NCBI RefSeq assembly: GCF_002090155.1
Contig: NZ_BBRM01000002.1
Coordinates: forward strand, 186,001 to 250,000
Direction of reading: 5' to 3'
Length of the DNA: 64,000 bases
DNA from: Demequina sp. NBRC 110056
Lineage (GTDB): Bacteria > Actinomycetota > Actinomycetes > Actinomycetales > Demequinaceae
The notes under the pieces are model-generated. The model was not told the DNA's origin, did no database searches, and saw only the letters and a program-made list of their open reading frames with translations. Shown here piece after piece: positions 42,985 through 51,593 of the stretch (positions are counted from its first letter, which is position 1; each line of letters begins with the position of its first letter). The position numbers and the translations under genes were made by a program.

Positions 42985-44601
42985 ATGCTGAAGAAGTCCA
43001 TCGGCGCGGTCGCACTCGCGTGCGGCGCCATCGCGCTGACTGCGCCGGTCGCAGCCGCCGGCCAGGATCATGGCGGCAAGGACCGTGAGGGCCGCGGTGG
43101 CTCGTCCATCGAGCGGCTCCTCGACCGCGTCGACGCCGAGGGCGCCTACGAGCACCTCGAAGCCTTCCAGGAGATCGCCGAGGCCAACGGCGGCAACCGC
43201 GCGTCGGGCTTCGCCGGCTACGACGCGTCCGCCGACTACGTCGCCGAGCGCATGCGCAAGGCGGGCTACCGCGTGAGCGTCGAGGAGTTCACCTTCGACT
43301 CCTTCGAGGAGCTCTCGGAGGCCGAGCTCGAGCAGGTCTCGCCGGTGCCCACCGTCTACGAGAACCTGGGCGAGCCGGGCTTCGCGACCATGGAGTACTC
43401 GGGCTCGGGCGACGTCACCGCGACCGCCGAGGCCGTCGACATCATCGACCCCGCGGGCACCGAGGCGAACACGTCGTCCTCCGGGTGCGAGGCCGAGGAC
43501 TTCGCTGGCTTCACCGCGGGCAACATCGCCGTCGTCCAGCGCGGCACCTGCGGCTTCGCCGACAAGGCCGCCAACGCCGAGGCGGCGGGCGCCGTGGGCG
43601 TCGTCATCTTCAACGAGGGCCAGGAGGGCCGCACGGACAACTTCGCCGGCACCCTGGGCGGCACCGGCATCACCATCCCGGTCGTAGGCGCGTCCTACGC
43701 CGTGGGAGCCGAGCTCGCCGCGGGCGGCGTCGAGGTCCGCGTGTCCGTCGACGCCCAGACCGAGACCCGCGAGACGTCCAACGTCATCGCCGAGTCGCGC
43801 TGGGGCGACGAGGACAACGTCGTCATGGCCGGCGCCCACCTCGACTCCGTGGCGGAAGGGTCCGGCATCAACGACAACGGCTCTGGCTCTGCGGCGCTGC
43901 TCGAGGTCGCGGAGGCCCTGGGCAAGTCCAAGAAGGGCAACAACCAGGTGCGCTTCGCCTGGTGGGGTGCCGAGGAGTCGGGCCTCATCGGCTCCTACGA
44001 GTACACCGGCGCCCTGACGGAGGAGGAGATCGACCAGATCGCTCTGTACCTCAACTTCGACATGGTCGCCTCGCCCAACCACATCTTCGGCATCTACGAC
44101 GGCGACGGGTCGGACTTCGGCCTGACCGGTCCCGAGGGCTCGGCGGACGTCGAGGCCACCTTCGAGGAGTTCTACGAGTCCGCGGGCGAGCCGTTCCAGG
44201 GCACCGAGTTCTCCGGACGCTCCGACTACGCCGGGTTCATCGACGTCGGCATCCCCGCCGGCGGTCTGTTCACCGGAGCCGAGGGCATCAAGACCGAGGA
44301 GGAGGCCGCGCTGTACGGCGGCACCGCTGGCGAGGCGTACGACCCGTGCTACCACTCGGCGTGCGACGACCTCAGCAACCTCAACCTCGAGGCACTCGAC
44401 ACCAACGTCGACGCGATCGCCTACGCGCTGGCCACCTACGCGCACAGCACGGAGGACGTCAACGGCGTGGTGCCCGACAAGGGCCACGGCTGGGGCCACG
44501 GCAAGGACAAGGACGGCAAGGACAAGGGCCGCGACGACTGGAAGCGCAAGGGTCACGGCAAGGGCGACCAGCGCCCCGGCCGCAGCGGCTGGGACGACTG
44601 A
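42985..44601 (+). CDS. Secreted M28 aminopeptidase with PA domain
   Basis: 538 residues with a Sec signal peptide (SIGAVALACGAIALTAPVAA, cleavage near residue 25). The peptidase domain is interrupted by a protease-associated domain (NIAVVQRGTCGFADKAANAE, then AVGVVIFNEG). Zinc ligands are visible: His in MAGAHLDSVAEG, the bridging Asp in GINDNGSGSAAL, Glu of the catalytic pair in WWGAEESGL, Asp in YLNFDMVAS and the distal His in CYHSACDDLSNL. The last 40 residues are Lys/Gly/His/Asp-rich (GHGWGHGKDKDGKDKGRDDW) and unlike the core; they may bind metal or the cell surface. Close to Streptomyces-type aminopeptidases that release hydrophobic N-terminal residues from extracellular peptides. Confidence 0.93.
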   Translation: MLKKSIGAVALACGAIALTAPVAAAGQDHGGKDREGRGGSSIERLLDRVDAEGAYEHLEAFQEIAEANGGNRASGFAGYDASADYVAERMRKAGYRVSVEEFTFDSFEELSEAELEQVSPVPTVYENLGEPGFATMEYSGSGDVTATAEAVDIIDPAGTEANTSSSGCEAEDFAGFTAGNIAVVQRGTCGFADKAANAEAAGAVGVVIFNEGQEGRTDNFAGTLGGTGITIPVVGASYAVGAELAAGGVEVRVSVDAQTETRETSNVIAESRWGDEDNVVMAGAHLDSVAEGSGINDNGSGSAALLEVAEALGKSKKGNNQVRFAWWGAEESGLIGSYEYTGALTEEEIDQIALYLNFDMVASPNHIFGIYDGDGSDFGLTGPEGSADVEATFEEFYESAGEPFQGTEFSGRSDYAGFIDVGIPAGGLFTGAEGIKTEEEAALYGGTAGEAYDPCYHSACDDLSNLNLEALDTNVDAIAYALATYAHSTEDVNGVVPDKGHGWGHGKDKDGKDKGRDDWKRKGHGKGDQRPGRSGWDD

Positions 44602-44640
44602 GCGCGAGCATCGGCGCACGGTAGAACTGGTGCGCTGACC

Positions 44641-44682
44641 GATCGGCGCAGTGTGTGATCGGCGCAGTGTGTGATCGGCGCT
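44641..44682. repeat. 16-bp tandem repeat, about 2.6 units
   Basis: GATCGGCGCAGTGTGT starts at 44641 and 44657, with a partial third unit at 44673. It has the same unit length as the unrelated tandem repeat at 9068-9115. Confidence 0.85.
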
Positions 44683-44692
44683 GAGCAAGGGG

Positions 44693-44720
44693 AGGGCGCG
44701 GTCCTGCGGGGCCGCGCCCT
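44693..44720 (+). terminator. Terminator of the M28 peptidase gene
   Basis: The stem AGGGCGCGG / CCGCGCCCT, with a 10-base loop, lies about 90 bases after the peptidase stop. Confidence 0.6.
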
Positions 44721-44745
44721 TCCGCGCGCCTCATGCCCGCGCCAG

Positions 44746-44792
44746 GAGGTGCTGAGCGCACGTGCGCGCTCGCAACGTGAGCTCAGCACCTC
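44746..44792. repeat. Long inverted repeat
   Basis: Exact 12-base arms, GAGGTGCTGAGC (44746-44757) and GCTCAGCACCTC (44781-44792), continue after one mismatch with CACGT / ACGTG. The hairpin would have 17 paired bases. It lies 155 bases upstream of the serine hydrolase gene; role unknown. Confidence 0.75.
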
Positions 44793-44946
44793 GTGGGGCC
44801 CGTGAGCGCGACGCACGTGGTCATGAGGGCCGCCTGCGCTGACGTACCCTTGGGCGGTCCCACGGGCGCCACCCGGCGCCCAACCCTCACACGACGCGGT
44901 GTGAGCCGGCGCTGACGGCCTCCCGCGTGACTGGAGCTGCCACCGC

Positions 44947-46287
44947 ATGCCGCGCAAGCGCACCATCGCCCTTCTGTCGGTCGTCATCCTCGGCGCCGGA
45001 GTCGCCGCCGCGTACATCTACGCGCGGCCGCTCCTCATCACAGGCACCGGCTACGCCGCACACAACGCATGCGCCGTCGAGTCGATCGCGGGACGCACGG
45101 ATCCCGAGACGGACCTGCCGGCGAACCCGCTGGTGCCGGTGCTGCGCGTGAGCACGACACCCGACAGCGATGGCGCTCGGGCATCGATCCTTGGCGTCGC
45201 GGCGAGCCAGACCGCGTGGCAGATCCCAGGGTTCGGCTGCACCCTCGCACCCGACCGTCCCGACGCTTGGGGTGAGGCCACCGCCGTCAGCACGGAGGCG
45301 AACCCCTACGCGGCGCTCCCGCTGACGCCGGGCGACGACGAGGCCGTCACGGACGCGCTCGCGCACGGGTTCGGAGACGACCTGGGCGAGGAGGACCGCC
45401 AGGCGCTGGGCACGCGAGGCATCGTCGTGCTCAAGGGCGGCGAGCTCGTCGCCGAGCGCTACGCGGAGGGCTTCGACCGGGCCACTGCGCAGCTGGGCTG
45501 GTCGATGAGCAAGAGCGTCACGGACCTGCTCGTGGGCCGCTACGTCGCCCAAGGTGAGGTGTCGCTCGACGACGATCACCTGCGCGAGGAGTGGACCGAT
45601 GCGCGCGCCGGCATCACCGTGCGGCACCTGCTGCAGATGACGAGCGGCCTGGAGTGGGACGAGACCTACGACCTCGGCACGCCCATCACCCAGATGCTCT
45701 ACGCCGAGCCGGATATGGGCGCCTACGTGGCGTCGCAGGATCTCGCGCACGCGCCAGGGGAGTACCTCCAGTACTCGAGCGGCAGCACGACGGTGCTGTG
45801 CGACATCGTGACCGAGGGGCGCGGCGGGGCTGACGCGCCGCGTCGGGAGCTGTTCGCACCGCTGGGACTTGCGAGCGCGGTGATGGAGGCCGACGCCACG
45901 GGGACGCCGGTGTGCAGCTCCTACATGTGGGCGACCCCGCGGGAGTGGGCGTCGATCGGGCAGCTCGCGCTGCAGGACGGCGAGTGGAACGGCGAGCGGC
46001 TGCTGCCCGAGGGATGGATCGCGCAGTCGACGCTCCCCGTCGACACGGAGGTGGAGCCCGGCTCCGACGGCTACGCGACCGGCTGGTGGGCGAACACCCG
46101 AGCAGACGGCACCGTCATCGATCCCGCGCTTCCGGCTGACGCGTTCCGCGCCAGCGGCCACGACGGCCAGTGGGTGCTCGTGGTGCCGTCGGAGGACCTC
46201 GTGATGGCTCGCCTGGGCTTCACCCCGGAGGCCGACGACAAGCGCCTGAGCTCGACGGCGGCGTTGCTGATCGACGCGCTGCGCTGA
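44947..46287 (+). CDS. Membrane-anchored serine hydrolase, class C beta-lactamase / DD-peptidase fold
   Basis: 446 residues. The N-terminal segment RTIALLSVVILGAGVAAAYI is a signal anchor, and the rest lies outside the cell. The hydrolase domain starts near residue 150 (GIVVLKGGELVAERYAEGF). The nucleophile motif Ser-x-x-Lys is SMSK in LGWSMSKSVTDLLVGRYVAQ. The second motif position reads QYSSGSTTVL, where penicillin-binding relatives have Tyr-x-Asn, and the third block is SGHDGQWVLVVPSEDLV. This matches the EstB/6-aminohexanoate-dimer hydrolase-like branch, which cleaves small esters or amides, more than true beta-lactamases. The substrate is not evident. ATG 44947 has TGGAGCTGCC upstream. 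Confidence 0.85.
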   Translation: MPRKRTIALLSVVILGAGVAAAYIYARPLLITGTGYAAHNACAVESIAGRTDPETDLPANPLVPVLRVSTTPDSDGARASILGVAASQTAWQIPGFGCTLAPDRPDAWGEATAVSTEANPYAALPLTPGDDEAVTDALAHGFGDDLGEEDRQALGTRGIVVLKGGELVAERYAEGFDRATAQLGWSMSKSVTDLLVGRYVAQGEVSLDDDHLREEWTDARAGITVRHLLQMTSGLEWDETYDLGTPITQMLYAEPDMGAYVASQDLAHAPGEYLQYSSGSTTVLCDIVTEGRGGADAPRRELFAPLGLASAVMEADATGTPVCSSYMWATPREWASIGQLALQDGEWNGERLLPEGWIAQSTLPVDTEVEPGSDGYATGWWANTRADGTVIDPALPADAFRASGHDGQWVLVVPSEDLVMARLGFTPEADDKRLSSTAALLIDALR

Positions 46288-46302
46288 CCTGCGCGCGTCG
46301 CT

Positions 46303-46479
46303 CGGCCTGCGTCCCGTGAGGCACTGAGTGCCGATTCCGAACCGAGAACGGCACTCAGTGCCTTCCAGCGCGCAGTGTGAGGAGCCAGGCGGGACTCGCG
46401 CACCATGCAAGGCGCGAGCGAACGACGAAGGGCCGCCCCCTCGCGGGAACGACGCTTCGTGCGTCTGCGCTACGACCTA
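46303..46479. repeat. Duplicated intergenic block, copy A
   Basis: About 175 bases that recur at 46896-47064 (copy B) in the same orientation with about 80-85% identity by eye. Order within the block: CGGCCTGCGTCC, a hairpin with 14-base arms GGCACTGAGTGCCG (46320-46333) and CGGCACTCAGTGCC (46349-46362), the CCTTCCAGCGCGC stretch, and a terminator stem that is mutated in this copy. It ends at the stop codon of the lipoprotein gene, just as copy B ends at the glnA1 stop. Confidence 0.85.
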
Positions 46480-46788
46480 GCCGCCGTAGCAGCCGGCGTC
46501 CGACAGCGCGGCGTGGATGTAGGTGAGCACCTCCGCCGTGAAGTCTCGAGTGCGGTCGTCGAGCGTCAGGTCCTGATCGAGGGCAGCATCCGCGTAGAGG
46601 TCGAAGGCCTTCTGGAGCGACTTGCAGTCACGCTCGGCGGCGGCCTGGTCGATGGAGTCCTTGAGGACTTCGCCGTCGCGAGTGGGGGCGTCGTCCCAGA
46701 ATGTTGCTTCGCCGTTCTCGCGTGTCGCGTCGGCTGAGCACCCTGCCACAGCGATGGCCAGGATTGCGATGGCGATTGCGCGCTTCAC
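46477..46788 (-). CDS. Small lipoprotein
   Basis: 103 residues from GTG 46788, which has GAAGGGGA upstream. The N-terminus VKRAIAIAILAIAVAGCSAD is a lipoprotein signal with lipobox AVAGC (Cys near residue 17). The mature part of about 85 residues is acidic and helical and has two further cysteines (ERDCKSLQKAF and DAGCYGG) that could form a disulfide. A longer frame upstream to 46947 is not supported. It resembles small actinobacterial lipoproteins of unknown role that bear a helical bundle. It sits between two copies of a duplicated block that otherwise forms the 3' end of glnA1, which suggests it was inserted, or moved, by that duplication. Confidence 0.75.
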   Translation of the reverse strand: MKRAIAIAILAIAVAGCSADATRENGEATFWDDAPTRDGEVLKDSIDQAAAERDCKSLQKAFDLYADAALDQDLTLDDRTRDFTAEVLTYIHAALSDAGCYGG

Positions 46789-46895
46789 GATTCCCCTTCG
46801 TGCCTCGTGCCTCGCGCTCGGGCGTCGCGAATGGAGACACGGTACCGAACGTGGCGCGACTCCCAGGAGGAAGGACGCGCCACATTCCTGACACA

Positions 46896-47064
46896 CGGCC
46901 TGCGTCCTGTGAGGCACTGAGTGCCGATTCCGCGCCGAGAACGGCACTCAGTGCCTTCCAGCGCGCTCTGGGAGGAGCCATGCGGGAGGCGCGCGGTTGC
47001 GTACGAACGACGAAGGGCCGCCCCCTCGCGGGGACGGCCCTTCGTGTGTCTGCGCTACGGCTTA
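46896..47064. repeat. Duplicated intergenic block, copy B
   Basis: Second copy of the block at 46303-46479, with its hairpin arms at 46913-46926 and 46942-46955. Here the terminator stem is intact (47010-47045). Copy B adjoins glnA1 and is probably the original. Confidence 0.85.
47010..47045 (-). terminator. glnA1 terminator
   Basis: The stem ACGAAGGGCCG / CGGCCCTTCGT is perfect over 11 pairs and continues with CCCC / GGGG inside. It lies 17 bases beyond the glnA1 stop. Confidence 0.8.
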
Positions 47065-48492
47065 GACGTCGTAGTACAGCTCGAACTCGTGCGGGTGCGG
47101 ACGGAAGCGCAGCGGGTCGATCTCGTTGGAGCGCTTGTAGTCGATCCACTCGGCGATCAGGTCCTCGGTGAACACGCCGCCCTCGGTGAGGAACGCGTGG
47201 TCCTCCTCGAGCTTGTCGAGCACCTTGGAGAGGCTGTCCGGCACCTGCGGGATCTGGGCGTGCTCCTCGGGGGGCAGCTCGTACAGGTCCTTGTCGATCG
47301 GGGCCGGCGGCTCGATCTTGTTCTTGATGCCGTCGAGGCCCGCCATGAGCAGCGCCGCGAATGCGAGGTAGGGGTTGCCCGAGGAGTCAGGCGCGCGGAA
47401 CTCGATGCGCTTGGCCTTGGGGTTGGTGCCGGTGATCGGGATGCGGACCGCGGCGGAGCGGTTGCGAGCCGAGTACACCAGGTTGACGGGGGCCTCGTAG
47501 CCGGGCACCAGGCGGTGGTACGAGTTCACCGTGGGGTTGGTGAACGCGAGCAGCGAGGGTGCGTGCTTGAGGATGCCGCCGATGTACCAGCGGGCGACGT
47601 CCGACAGGCCGCCGTAGCCGGCCTCGTCGTAGAACAGCGGCGAGCCGTCCTTCCACACCGACTGGTGCACGTGCATGCCCGAGCCGTTGTCGCCGAAGAG
47701 GGGCTTGGGCATGAAGGTCGCGGTCTTGCCCGCGTTCCAGGCCACGTTCTTGACGACGTACTTGAACTTCATGATGTCGTCCGCCGCGTGCAGCAGCGTG
47801 TTGAAGCGGTAGTTGATCTCCATCTGGCCGGCGGTGCCGACCTCGTGGTGCGCACGCTCGAGCTCGAGGCCCACCTGGCCGAGCACGGTGCAGATCTCGT
47901 CGCGCAGGTCGGCCATCTGGTCGCCGGGCGAGACGGGGAAGTAGCCGCCCTTGTAGCGGGTCTTGTAGCCGAGGTTCGGCGAGCCGTCGAGCTCGGTCTC
48001 GGCGCCGGTGTTCCACCAGCCCTCGGAGGACTCGATGTGGTAGTAGCCCTCGTGCTGGTTGGTGTCGAAGCGCACCGAGTCGAAGATGAAGAACTCGGCC
48101 TCGGGCGCGAAGAACGCGGTGTCGCCGATGCCGGTCGACTTGAGGTACTCCTGGGCCTTCATCGCGACGTTGCGCGGGTCACGGGAGTAGGGCTCGTCGG
48201 TGAACGGGTCGACCACCGAGAAGTTGATGACGAGGGTCTTCGCCTTGCGGAACGGGTCGACGTACGAGGTCGCGAGGTCCGCGATCAGCTTCATGTCGGA
48301 CTCGTTGATGGCCTGGAAGCCACGGATCGAGGAGCCGTCGAACGCGGCACCGTCCTCGAGGACGGTCTCGAACTGGGCCGCGGGAACGTTGACGTGCTGC
48401 ATCGCGCCAGGAAGGTCGCAGAAGCGGATGTCGATGTACTCGACCGCCTCATCCTTCACGAACGCGATTGCCTCTTCGGCAGTCTTGAACAT
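47062..48492 (-). CDS. glnA: Glutamine synthetase type I
   Basis: Main ammonia-assimilating enzyme, a dodecamer, 476 residues. Conserved blocks include [20 protein letters not shown], the latch [30 protein letters not shown] (metal Glu), [44 protein letters not shown] and [20 protein letters not shown]. The adenylylation site is present as Tyr404 in [11 protein letters not shown], so activity should be controlled by GlnE (4215-7208). ATG 48492 ([15 protein letters not shown]) is the standard start; upstream in-frame ATGs would place the GlnR box inside the gene. The promoter carries a four-half-site GlnR-type box, so nitrogen control is expected. Confidence 0.97.
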   Translation of the reverse strand: MFKTAEEAIAFVKDEAVEYIDIRFCDLPGAMQHVNVPAAQFETVLEDGAAFDGSSIRGFQAINESDMKLIADLATSYVDPFRKAKTLVINFSVVDPFTDEPYSRDPRNVAMKAQEYLKSTGIGDTAFFAPEAEFFIFDSVRFDTNQHEGYYHIESSEGWWNTGAETELDGSPNLGYKTRYKGGYFPVSPGDQMADLRDEICTVLGQVGLELERAHHEVGTAGQMEINYRFNTLLHAADDIMKFKYVVKNVAWNAGKTATFMPKPLFGDNGSGMHVHQSVWKDGSPLFYDEAGYGGLSDVARWYIGGILKHAPSLLAFTNPTVNSYHRLVPGYEAPVNLVYSARNRSAAVRIPITGTNPKAKRIEFRAPDSSGNPYLAFAALLMAGLDGIKNKIEPPAPIDKDLYELPPEEHAQIPQVPDSLSKVLDKLEEDHAFLTEGGVFTEDLIAEWIDYKRSNEIDPLRFRPHPHEFELYYDV

Positions 48493-48554
48493 CCGGTTGC
48501 TCCTTGCAATGTGATAGGTGCCAGGGATAGCAGTGCCCACCATAGGGGCCGGCA

Positions 48555-48592
48555 GTTTCACCCAGATTCAAGACGTGTTACGAAACTGTTTC
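48555..48592 (-). promoter_or_regulatory. GlnR-type box before glnA1
   Basis: Read on the minus strand, four half-sites stand exactly 11 bases apart: GAAAC, GTAAC, TGAAT and GAAAC, each separated by six bases (plus-strand starts 48588, 48577, 48566, 48555). This matches the actinobacterial GlnR pattern GTnAC-n6-GaAAC repeated. The box is 63-100 bases before the start codon, the usual place for activation under nitrogen limitation. Confidence 0.8.
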
Positions 48593-48679
48593 ATGAAGTC
48601 CGAGCGCAGCACGAGGCTGCCTCCGGCGGTCCCCAGGCGACGCAACTGACCCTAGCGGAACCGTCGTTACGATGGAACG

Positions 48680-49105
48680 GTGACGGACGCGACCACTCAG
48701 GGCGCACGCGCATCGGTGGGTCGAAGGCTGCTCGGCGTCGGCATCGACTGGGTGCTGTGCCTCCTCATCTCCTCAGCCTTCTTCGCCGTCCCCGGCGCCG
48801 CGGACCTGACGCCGCCCGAGCGGGTGCTCGTGGCCGGCGAGCCGATCGCGACGCTCGGCATCTGGGCCGTGCAGCACCTCATCCTGGTGGCGACGCTCGG
48901 CACGACGGTGGGGCACCGCCTCATGGGCCTGCGCGTGGTGCGGGAGGACGGCACGCCGTACGTGGGCGTCGTGAAGGCCGCGATCCGCACCGTGCTCCTC
49001 GGGCTGGTGCTGCCCGCGGTGGTGTGGGACAACGAGGGGCGCGGCCTCCACGACAGGGGAGCGGGCACGCGGGTGGTCCTCACCCGCCGAGGGGCCGATG
49101 CGTGA
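48680..49105 (+). CDS. RDD-family membrane protein
   Basis: 141 residues with two to three membrane segments (LLGVGIDWVLCLLISSAFFA with the signature Arg-Arg and Asp; ATLGIWAVQHLILVATLGTT) and the conserved TVGHRLMGLRVVREDGTP block before a last hydrophobic stretch (RTVLLGLVLPAVVW) and the DNEGRGLHDRGAGTRVV ending. RDD proteins are small membrane proteins, some linked to sodium-proton exchange, mostly of unknown role. The GTG start has no ribosome-binding site and follows a TACGAT element by a few bases, so the transcript may be leaderless. Divergent from glnA1, overlapping the HAD gene by 8 bases. Confidence 0.9.
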   Translation: MTDATTQGARASVGRRLLGVGIDWVLCLLISSAFFAVPGAADLTPPERVLVAGEPIATLGIWAVQHLILVATLGTTVGHRLMGLRVVREDGTPYVGVVKAAIRTVLLGLVLPAVVWDNEGRGLHDRGAGTRVVLTRRGADA

Positions 49106-49751
49106 GCTGAGGGTCCGTGCCGTCCTGTGCGACATGGATGGCACGCTCGTGGACTCGAACGCCCTGGTCGACGAGATGTGGAACGGCTTCGCCGACGAGC
49201 TCGGGTTGGACGCTACCGAGGTGCGCGCGTTCGCGCACGGCCGGCCGTCGCGAGCCACCATCGCGCGCTACGTGTCTGACCCCAGCGAGATCGACGGATG
49301 GCTCGACCGGATCCACCAGATGGAGGCGAGCCGCTTCGACGCGGTCGTCGAGATCGCCGGCGCGGCCGCGTTCACGTCTGCGTTGCCGACGGGCCGGTGG
49401 GCGGTCGTGACGTCCGCGCTCGCGCGGCCCGCCCGCGCTCGGCTGGAGGCCGTCGGCATCACGCCCCCGTCGATCCTCATCGGCGCCGACGACGTCGCCG
49501 CCGGCAAGCCCGATCCCGAGGGCTTCGCGCGCGCGGCGCGCGAGCTGGGCGTCGAGGGCCGGGACTGCGTGGTCTTCGAGGACACCGACGCCGGCGTGCG
49601 CGCGGGTCAGGCCGCCGGCTGCACCGTCGTCGTGGTCGGGCCGAACCGCTCGGAGGCGACGGCCGGGCTGCCGCGGGTCGCCGACATGACGCAGATGCAC
49701 GCGCGCACCGAGGGCGAGCGCATCGTCCTCACCCTGCCGTCGGGGGACTGA
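49098..49751 (+). CDS. HAD-superfamily phosphatase (beta-phosphoglucomutase / sugar-phosphatase-like)
   Basis: 217 residues. Motif I is VLCDMDGTLVDSNALVDEMW with the nucleophile Asp and the acid/base Asp two residues on; motif II is the Ser/Thr in WAVVTSALARPARARLEA; motif III is the Lys in DDVAAGKPDPEGFARAA; motif IV is DCVVFEDTDAGVRAGQAAGC. A small helical cap sits between motifs I and II. The closest pattern is the GPP/sugar-phosphatase group that hydrolyses small phosphosugars. It overlaps the RDD gene by 8 bases. A CGCATCGGC motif follows the stop at 19 bases. Confidence 0.9.
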   Translation: MRELRVRAVLCDMDGTLVDSNALVDEMWNGFADELGLDATEVRAFAHGRPSRATIARYVSDPSEIDGWLDRIHQMEASRFDAVVEIAGAAAFTSALPTGRWAVVTSALARPARARLEAVGITPPSILIGADDVAAGKPDPEGFARAARELGVEGRDCVVFEDTDAGVRAGQAAGCTVVVVGPNRSEATAGLPRVADMTQMHARTEGERIVLTLPSGD

Positions 49752-49823
49752 GGCGGGAAGCCGGCGCGCGCATCGGCGCTCCGAACGCGCGACGGCGCGG
49801 GAGGTCGAGCAGAGCCGAACGGC

Positions 49824-50516
49824 TCAGCGGCCGCGCATCGCCTTGCGGTCGGGGCGCGCACGCATGGGGTCGACGCCCTTGGGCACGGGAAGCTGCTGGC
49901 CGCCGATCGCGTCGAGGCGCGCCGTGACGGCCGCGCGCTCGCTCTTCGACAGCGCCTTCTTGTTCTTGCGGATCGCCTTGGGCACGTTCTTGAGGGGCAC
50001 CTCGCCCTCGCGCGTGCCGACGTAGATCGTGTTGACCGGCACGCCGGGAACCAGCTTGTTGATGCGACGGGTCGCGGCGGTGACCTGCTTCTGGGCCGCC
50101 GTCCCGCCCTCGGCGAGCAGGACGACGCCGCCCTTGCCGACGCCGCGGAACACGATCGACTTGCCGCGCGGGTCCACCGAGATCGGGTCGTCGTGGAACT
50201 GCCAGCCCGAGCGCATGCCCTGGGCGATGGACAGCGATGCGCCCATCTGGCCCTCCATGCGGCGGTACATGACCTTCTCGAAGCGGCGCGTCAGCGTGAA
50301 CATCGCGGCCAGCGCGGCGGACAGCACACCGAAGATGATCAGGTAGATCAGCACGATGGTCGAGAACTGCAGGCCGATCACGACGAACGCCGCGATGATC
50401 ACCACCGGGATGCCGATCAGCAGCGGCAGCAGCCACTTGTCCTCGGGGGCGGTGAACTTGTACGCCTGCGCGATCAGCTTGTACCAGCGCGGCTTCTTCT
50501 CGGGTTCCTTAGCCAT
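49824..50516 (-). CDS. DUF4191 membrane protein
   Basis: 230 residues, the small membrane protein usually found beside lipA in actinobacteria. Lys-rich N-terminus (KEPEKKPRWYKLIAQAY), two adjacent membrane helices (LLPLLIGIPVVIIAAFVVIG and IVLIYLIIFGVLSAALAAMF), then a cytoplasmic domain (FEKVMYRRMEGQMGASLSIA; VFRGVGKGGVVLLAEG) and a basic tail (KAIRKNKKALSKSERAAV). Function unknown; a link to lipoate or membrane homeostasis is suggested only by conserved position. Start at ATG 50516. It lies 57 bases downstream of lipA on the same strand, with a CGCATCGGC motif between them. Confidence 0.9.
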   Translation of the reverse strand: MAKEPEKKPRWYKLIAQAYKFTAPEDKWLLPLLIGIPVVIIAAFVVIGLQFSTIVLIYLIIFGVLSAALAAMFTLTRRFEKVMYRRMEGQMGASLSIAQGMRSGWQFHDDPISVDPRGKSIVFRGVGKGGVVLLAEGGTAAQKQVTAATRRINKLVPGVPVNTIYVGTREGEVPLKNVPKAIRKNKKALSKSERAAVTARLDAIGGQQLPVPKGVDPMRARPDRKAMRGR

Positions 50517-50573
50517 GATGGCGCCAAGTCTAGTCGCTCGGACGGGCAGCGCCGATGCGCGGGCTGGGCCCTC

Positions 50574-51593
50574 TCAGCAGGACGGGCGAGCGGTGCGGTT
50601 GAGCAGGTACGACGCCTCCTGGCGCGCCTCCATCGGCTCGCCCAGGTGCGCGAGCGCCTCGGGGATCGGGCGGCCCTTGCTCGTCATGGCCTGGCCCCAG
50701 AGACGGCCCGCGCGGTAGCTCGAGCGCACCAGCGGGCCCGACATGACTCCCAGGAAGCCCATCTCCTCGGCGGCCTCGGACAGCTCGACGAACTCCTCGG
50801 GCTTGACCCACCGCTCCACGGGATGGTGGCGGGGGCTGGGGCGCAGGTACTGGGTGATGGTGATGAGGTCGCAGCCCGCGTCGTGCAGGTCCTGCAGCGC
50901 CTGGACGGCCTCCTCGAACGTCTCGCCCATGCCGAGGATGATGTTCGACTTGGTGACCAGCCCATCCTTCTGGGCCTCGGTGATGACCTGCAGCGAGCGC
51001 TCGTAGCGGAACGCGGGACGGATGCGCTTGAAGATGCGCGGCACCGTCTCGACGTTGTGCGCGAGCACCTCGGGGCGGGAGGAGAACACCTCCGCGAGCT
51101 GGTCGGGCTCGGCGTTGAAGTCGGGGATCAGCAGCTCGACGCCGGTGCCGGGGTTGAGCTCGTGGATCTTGCGCGTGGTCTCCGCGTAGAGCCAGGCGCC
51201 GCCGTCGTCCAGGTCGTCGCGCGCGACGCCCGTGACGGTCGAGTACTTCAGCCCCATCTGCTTGACCGAGTTCGCCACCTTGGTGGGCTCCATGCGGTCC
51301 AGCGGCGACGGCTTGCCGGTGTCGATCTGGCAGAAGTCGCAGCGGCGCGTGCACTGAGCGCCGCCGATGAGGAACGTGGCCTCGCGGTCCTCCCAGCATT
51401 CGAAGATGTTGGGGCAGCCCGCCTCCTCGCACACCGTGTGCAGGCCCTGGCCGTGGACGCGCTCCTTCATGTCCCGGTACTCGGGGCCCATGGTCGCCTT
51501 GGTCCGGATCCACTCGGGCTTGCGCTCGATGGGCGTCTCGGCGTTGCGGGCCTCGACGCGCAGCATCCTGCGGCCCTCGGGTGCGATGGTCAC
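50574..51593 (-). CDS. lipA: Lipoyl synthase
   Basis: Radical-SAM enzyme that inserts two sulfur atoms into protein-bound octanoyl groups. The 339-residue protein shows both clusters: the auxiliary cluster cysteines in [13 protein letters not shown], and the radical-SAM cluster in [20 protein letters not shown] (CxxxCxxC). The C-terminal region has the usual [16 protein letters not shown] block, and a Ser near the end that binds the auxiliary cluster can be placed in LVRSSYRAG. The ATG at 51593 overlaps the lipB stop (ATGA). Substrates in this window are the two lipoyl domains of the E2 protein at 56915-58804. Confidence 0.97.
   Translation of the reverse strand: MTIAPEGRRMLRVEARNAETPIERKPEWIRTKATMGPEYRDMKERVHGQGLHTVCEEAGCPNIFECWEDREATFLIGGAQCTRRCDFCQIDTGKPSPLDRMEPTKVANSVKQMGLKYSTVTGVARDDLDDGGAWLYAETTRKIHELNPGTGVELLIPDFNAEPDQLAEVFSSRPEVLAHNVETVPRIFKRIRPAFRYERSLQVITEAQKDGLVTKSNIILGMGETFEEAVQALQDLHDAGCDLITITQYLRPSPRHHPVERWVKPEEFVELSEAAEEMGFLGVMSGPLVRSSYRAGRLWGQAMTSKGRPIPEALAHLGEPMEARQEASYLLNRTARPSC

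Larger units (their letters stand above)
44602..44946. other. Repeat- and hairpin-rich intergenic region
   Basis: 345 bases between the peptidase and the serine hydrolase. In order it holds a degenerate CGCATCGGC motif (44607), a 16-bp tandem repeat (44641-44682), a terminator hairpin (44693-44720) and a long inverted repeat (44746-44792). No gene is supported. Confidence 0.7.

Noticed and set aside
44947..46287. True class C beta-lactamase
   Set aside because: Ser-x-x-Lys is present, but the Tyr-x-Asn and Lys-Thr-Gly motifs are not in their usual form, and the N-terminus is a membrane anchor with a long extra region.
48563..48575. GTCTTGAATCTGG in the glnA1 promoter as a third copy of the SDR/importer 13-mer
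   Set aside because: It is fully explained as two half-sites of the GlnR box, and the match is 12 of 13 only.
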